DNA from: Deltaproteobacteria bacterium UBA6930
GTDB lineage: Bacteria > Myxococcota_A > UBA9160 > UBA6930
Reading direction: 5' to 3'
Length of the DNA stretch: 7,652 nt
NCBI GenBank assembly: GCA_002450755.1
Contig: DKAI01000078.1
Location: 1 to 7,652, forward strand
The position numbers and the translations under genes are program-made. Below are positions 6,156-7,652 of this stretch, piece after piece. The number at the start of each line of letters is the position of its first letter. The stretch's first letter is position 1. The notes beneath the pieces are model-generated. The model was not told the DNA's origin and did no database searches. It worked only from the letters and a program-made list of their open reading frames with translations.

Positions 6156-7652
6156 CTAACCTTTTCTACGATCGGAATTAATAATTTTTTTTCTCAATCT
6201 TATAGATTTTGGGGTGACCTCAAGAAGCTCGTCGTCTTCCAGCCATTCTAAGGCCCTCTCGAGAGTTACCGACCGATGTGGAGTGATAAGAGTATTATCG
6301 TCTTTCCCGGCTGCTCTTATATTTGTTAATTTCTTGGCCTTAATTAAATTGACATTCATGTCGCCGACTCGCGAATTTTCACCAACAATCTGGCCTTTGT
6401 AGATGTTTTCTCCAGGAGGCACAAAGAGTGTGGCTCGTTCCTGGATGTTGAAGATGGCATAGGGCGTCGCTTGCCCGGTGTCTGTTGCAACCAATGCCCC
6501 CAGTTGACGACGAGGAGGGGGGGCCGAGATCGGCTCGTATCCGCGAACGGTTCGATAGAGGAGCCCTTCGCCGCGGGTGTCGGAAAGAAAAACTCCTCGG
6601 TAGCCGAATAATCCTCGGCTTGGGACTACGAAGGTTAGTTGTGTTCGTGAGTCCCTAGTGTTCATGGATTTCAACACGCCGCGTCGACCTGAGAGTTTGT
6701 CGAGTACCACACCCGACAGGGTTTCTGGAACTTCAGCAACTACGTCCTCAACGGGCTCGCAAATTTTCCCATCGATCTCCCTCTCGATAATTTCAGGTCG
6801 CGAAACGCTGAATTCATAACCCTCTCGACGCATCGTTTCCATGAGAATCGCAAGTTGAAGCTCTCCTCGAGCAGCGACTTGGAACTGATCCAAGTTGGCG
6901 GTGTGCTCTATCTGTATTGAGACGTTGCTTAACGCCTCTCGGTCTAGGCGATCGCCGATCTGTCGGCTGGTAAGGAATTGCCCCTCTTTTCCAGCAAAAG
7001 GAGAAGAGTTTGCAGAAAATGCTATTCGGATTGTCGGTGGATCTATCTCTATTCTTGGAAGCGGATCAAGGAAATCTTTTGCGCAGATCGTATCGCCTAC
7101 CTCGATTGAATCGATTCCAGCAAGGATCACTATCTCCCCGGCGCGAGCAGACTCGCGTTCGATTCGGCTTAATCCTTCTGTTCCGAAGAGTTTTGTTATC
7201 CGAAAAGGTTCATTCTTTCCAGTCCTCGTCACTCGAGTTACAACTTCTCCTCTCGTAAGCTTGCCCCGTTCGACTCTTCCAATTACAAGGCGTCCCAAGA
7301 AGGTATCCCATCCCAAAGTGACTGCCTGGAACTGCAAAGGTCCCTCTGGATCGCATGGGGGAGGGGGGGTCTCTCGAATTAAGGTTTTGAGAAGTGGTCG
7401 TAAGTCTTCACCCGGCGTTGTTGCCTCTAGACTCGCGTATCCATTTGCACCAGATGCATAAACGACTGGAAAGTCGAGCTGGTGATCGCTTGCACCGAGC
7501 TCGACCAGAAGATCGAATACCTCATCGAGAACTTCGTTTGCTCGTTGTTCAGGGCGATCAATTTTATTTATGACTAGGATAGGTCTAAGGCCATGCTCAA
7601 GAGCTTTTGCCACTACAAACCGCGTTTGAGGCATAACTCCTTCAACCGCATC
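6156..7652 (-). CDS. typA: Translational GTPase TypA/BipA (5' end cut by window)
   Basis: TypA/BipA is a ribosome-binding GTPase of the EF-G/LepA class, linked in other bacteria to 50S assembly, cold growth and stress. The frame is open to the right edge. The six codons before the ATG at 7634 read DAVEGV, matching DAFDGP before MPQTRF in E. coli BipA, so this ATG is internal. About 100 residues, including G1-G3 (P-loop, switch regions), lie outside the window. Visible are 498 residues: G4 NKID (7557-7568), a G5-like YASGANG (about 7440-7460), the beta-barrel domain II, domain III with SSPFAGKEGQF and ARGELQLAILMETMRREG, the EF-G-like domain V region with VPSRGLFGYRG, and the TypA-specific C-terminal domain with KAKKLTNIRAAGKD and DDELLEVTPKSIRLRKK. 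LepA is excluded by that C-terminal domain. PPPP (7356-7367) and PPP (6513-6521) tracts are present. It is convergent with the VOC gene; its promoter is outside the window. Confidence 0.96.
   Translation of the reverse strand, partial: DAVEGVMPQTRFVVAKALEHGLRPILVINKIDRPEQRANEVLDEVFDLLVELGASDHQLDFPVVYASGANGYASLEATTPGEDLRPLLKTLIRETPPPPCDPEGPLQFQAVTLGWDTFLGRLVIGRVERGKLTRGEVVTRVTRTGKNEPFRITKLFGTEGLSRIERESARAGEIVILAGIDSIEVGDTICAKDFLDPLPRIEIDPPTIRIAFSANSSPFAGKEGQFLTSRQIGDRLDREALSNVSIQIEHTANLDQFQVAARGELQLAILMETMRREGYEFSVSRPEIIEREIDGKICEPVEDVVAEVPETLSGVVLDKLSGRRGVLKSMNTRDSRTQLTFVVPSRGLFGYRGVFLSDTRGEGLLYRTVRGYEPISAPPPRRQLGALVATDTGQATPYAIFNIQERATLFVPPGENIYKGQIVGENSRVGDMNVNLIKAKKLTNIRAAGKDDNTLITPHRSVTLERALEWLEDDELLEVTPKSIRLRKKIINSDRRKG

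Noticed and set aside
6185..6192. T8 run after the VOC gene as an intrinsic terminator
   Set aside because: It encodes Lys-Lys near the end of typA and has no GC-rich hairpin directly upstream on the + strand.
7351..7370. G-rich run as a G-quadruplex
   Set aside because: Only two adjacent G runs are present, without the four separated runs needed for a classical intramolecular quadruplex; proline codons explain it.
6895..7461. Open frame of 188 codons on the + strand opposite typA
   Set aside because: It is antisense to conserved TypA domains, and its Ser/Arg/Pro-rich translation is what reverse reading of such a gene yields.
1..7652. Mobile elements, CRISPR arrays, RNA genes or a defence system
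   Set aside because: No repeats with regular spacing, transposase, integrase, tRNA-like or rRNA-like sequence was seen. The long genes are all recognisable housekeeping families and the gaps are short.

Overview
The window holds five protein-coding genes and very little intergenic DNA. It looks like a housekeeping stretch of a bacterial chromosome, most likely from a proteobacterium. The layout is a pyruvate dehydrogenase cluster on the + strand (E1, E2, lipoyl-E3), then a small VOC (glyoxalase-fold) gene on the same strand, and finally, convergent on the - strand, the translational GTPase gene typA/bipA. The first and last genes are cut by the window edges. I found no tRNA, rRNA, CRISPR array, insertion sequence, attachment site or phage gene.

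The three left-hand genes form one tight unit. E1 (aceE) is the homodimeric, single-chain ThDP enzyme type found in gamma- and betaproteobacteria and some other phyla, not the alpha/beta heterodimer. It is followed after 10 bases by a single-lipoyl-domain E2 (aceF). After another 8 bases comes an E3 (lpd) that carries its own N-terminal lipoyl domain. Together these proteins make the complex that converts pyruvate, CoA and NAD+ to acetyl-CoA, CO2 and NADH in the cytoplasm. E1 decarboxylates pyruvate and acetylates the lipoyl arms, E2 passes the acetyl group to CoA, and E3 reoxidises the dihydrolipoyl groups. The two lipoyl domains are close paralogues. The promoter lies upstream of the window.

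Between E3 and the VOC gene there are 103 bases with a good ribosome binding site but no promoter or terminator I can defend. The VOC protein has a glyoxalase-like fold and plausible metal ligands, but its substrate cannot be told from sequence. Its stop lies 18 bases from the stop of the convergent typA gene, with no obvious terminator between them.

The organism cannot be named. The PDH cluster has a gamma/betaproteobacterial layout, and E1 aligns with the E. coli enzyme without net indels over most of its length. TypA reads less like E. coli BipA and more like the forms I recall from Alphaproteobacteria and other phyla, so an uncultivated or deep-branching lineage is possible. Four of the five genes end in TAG. 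I do not see an undescribed system here; the observations listed are modest.
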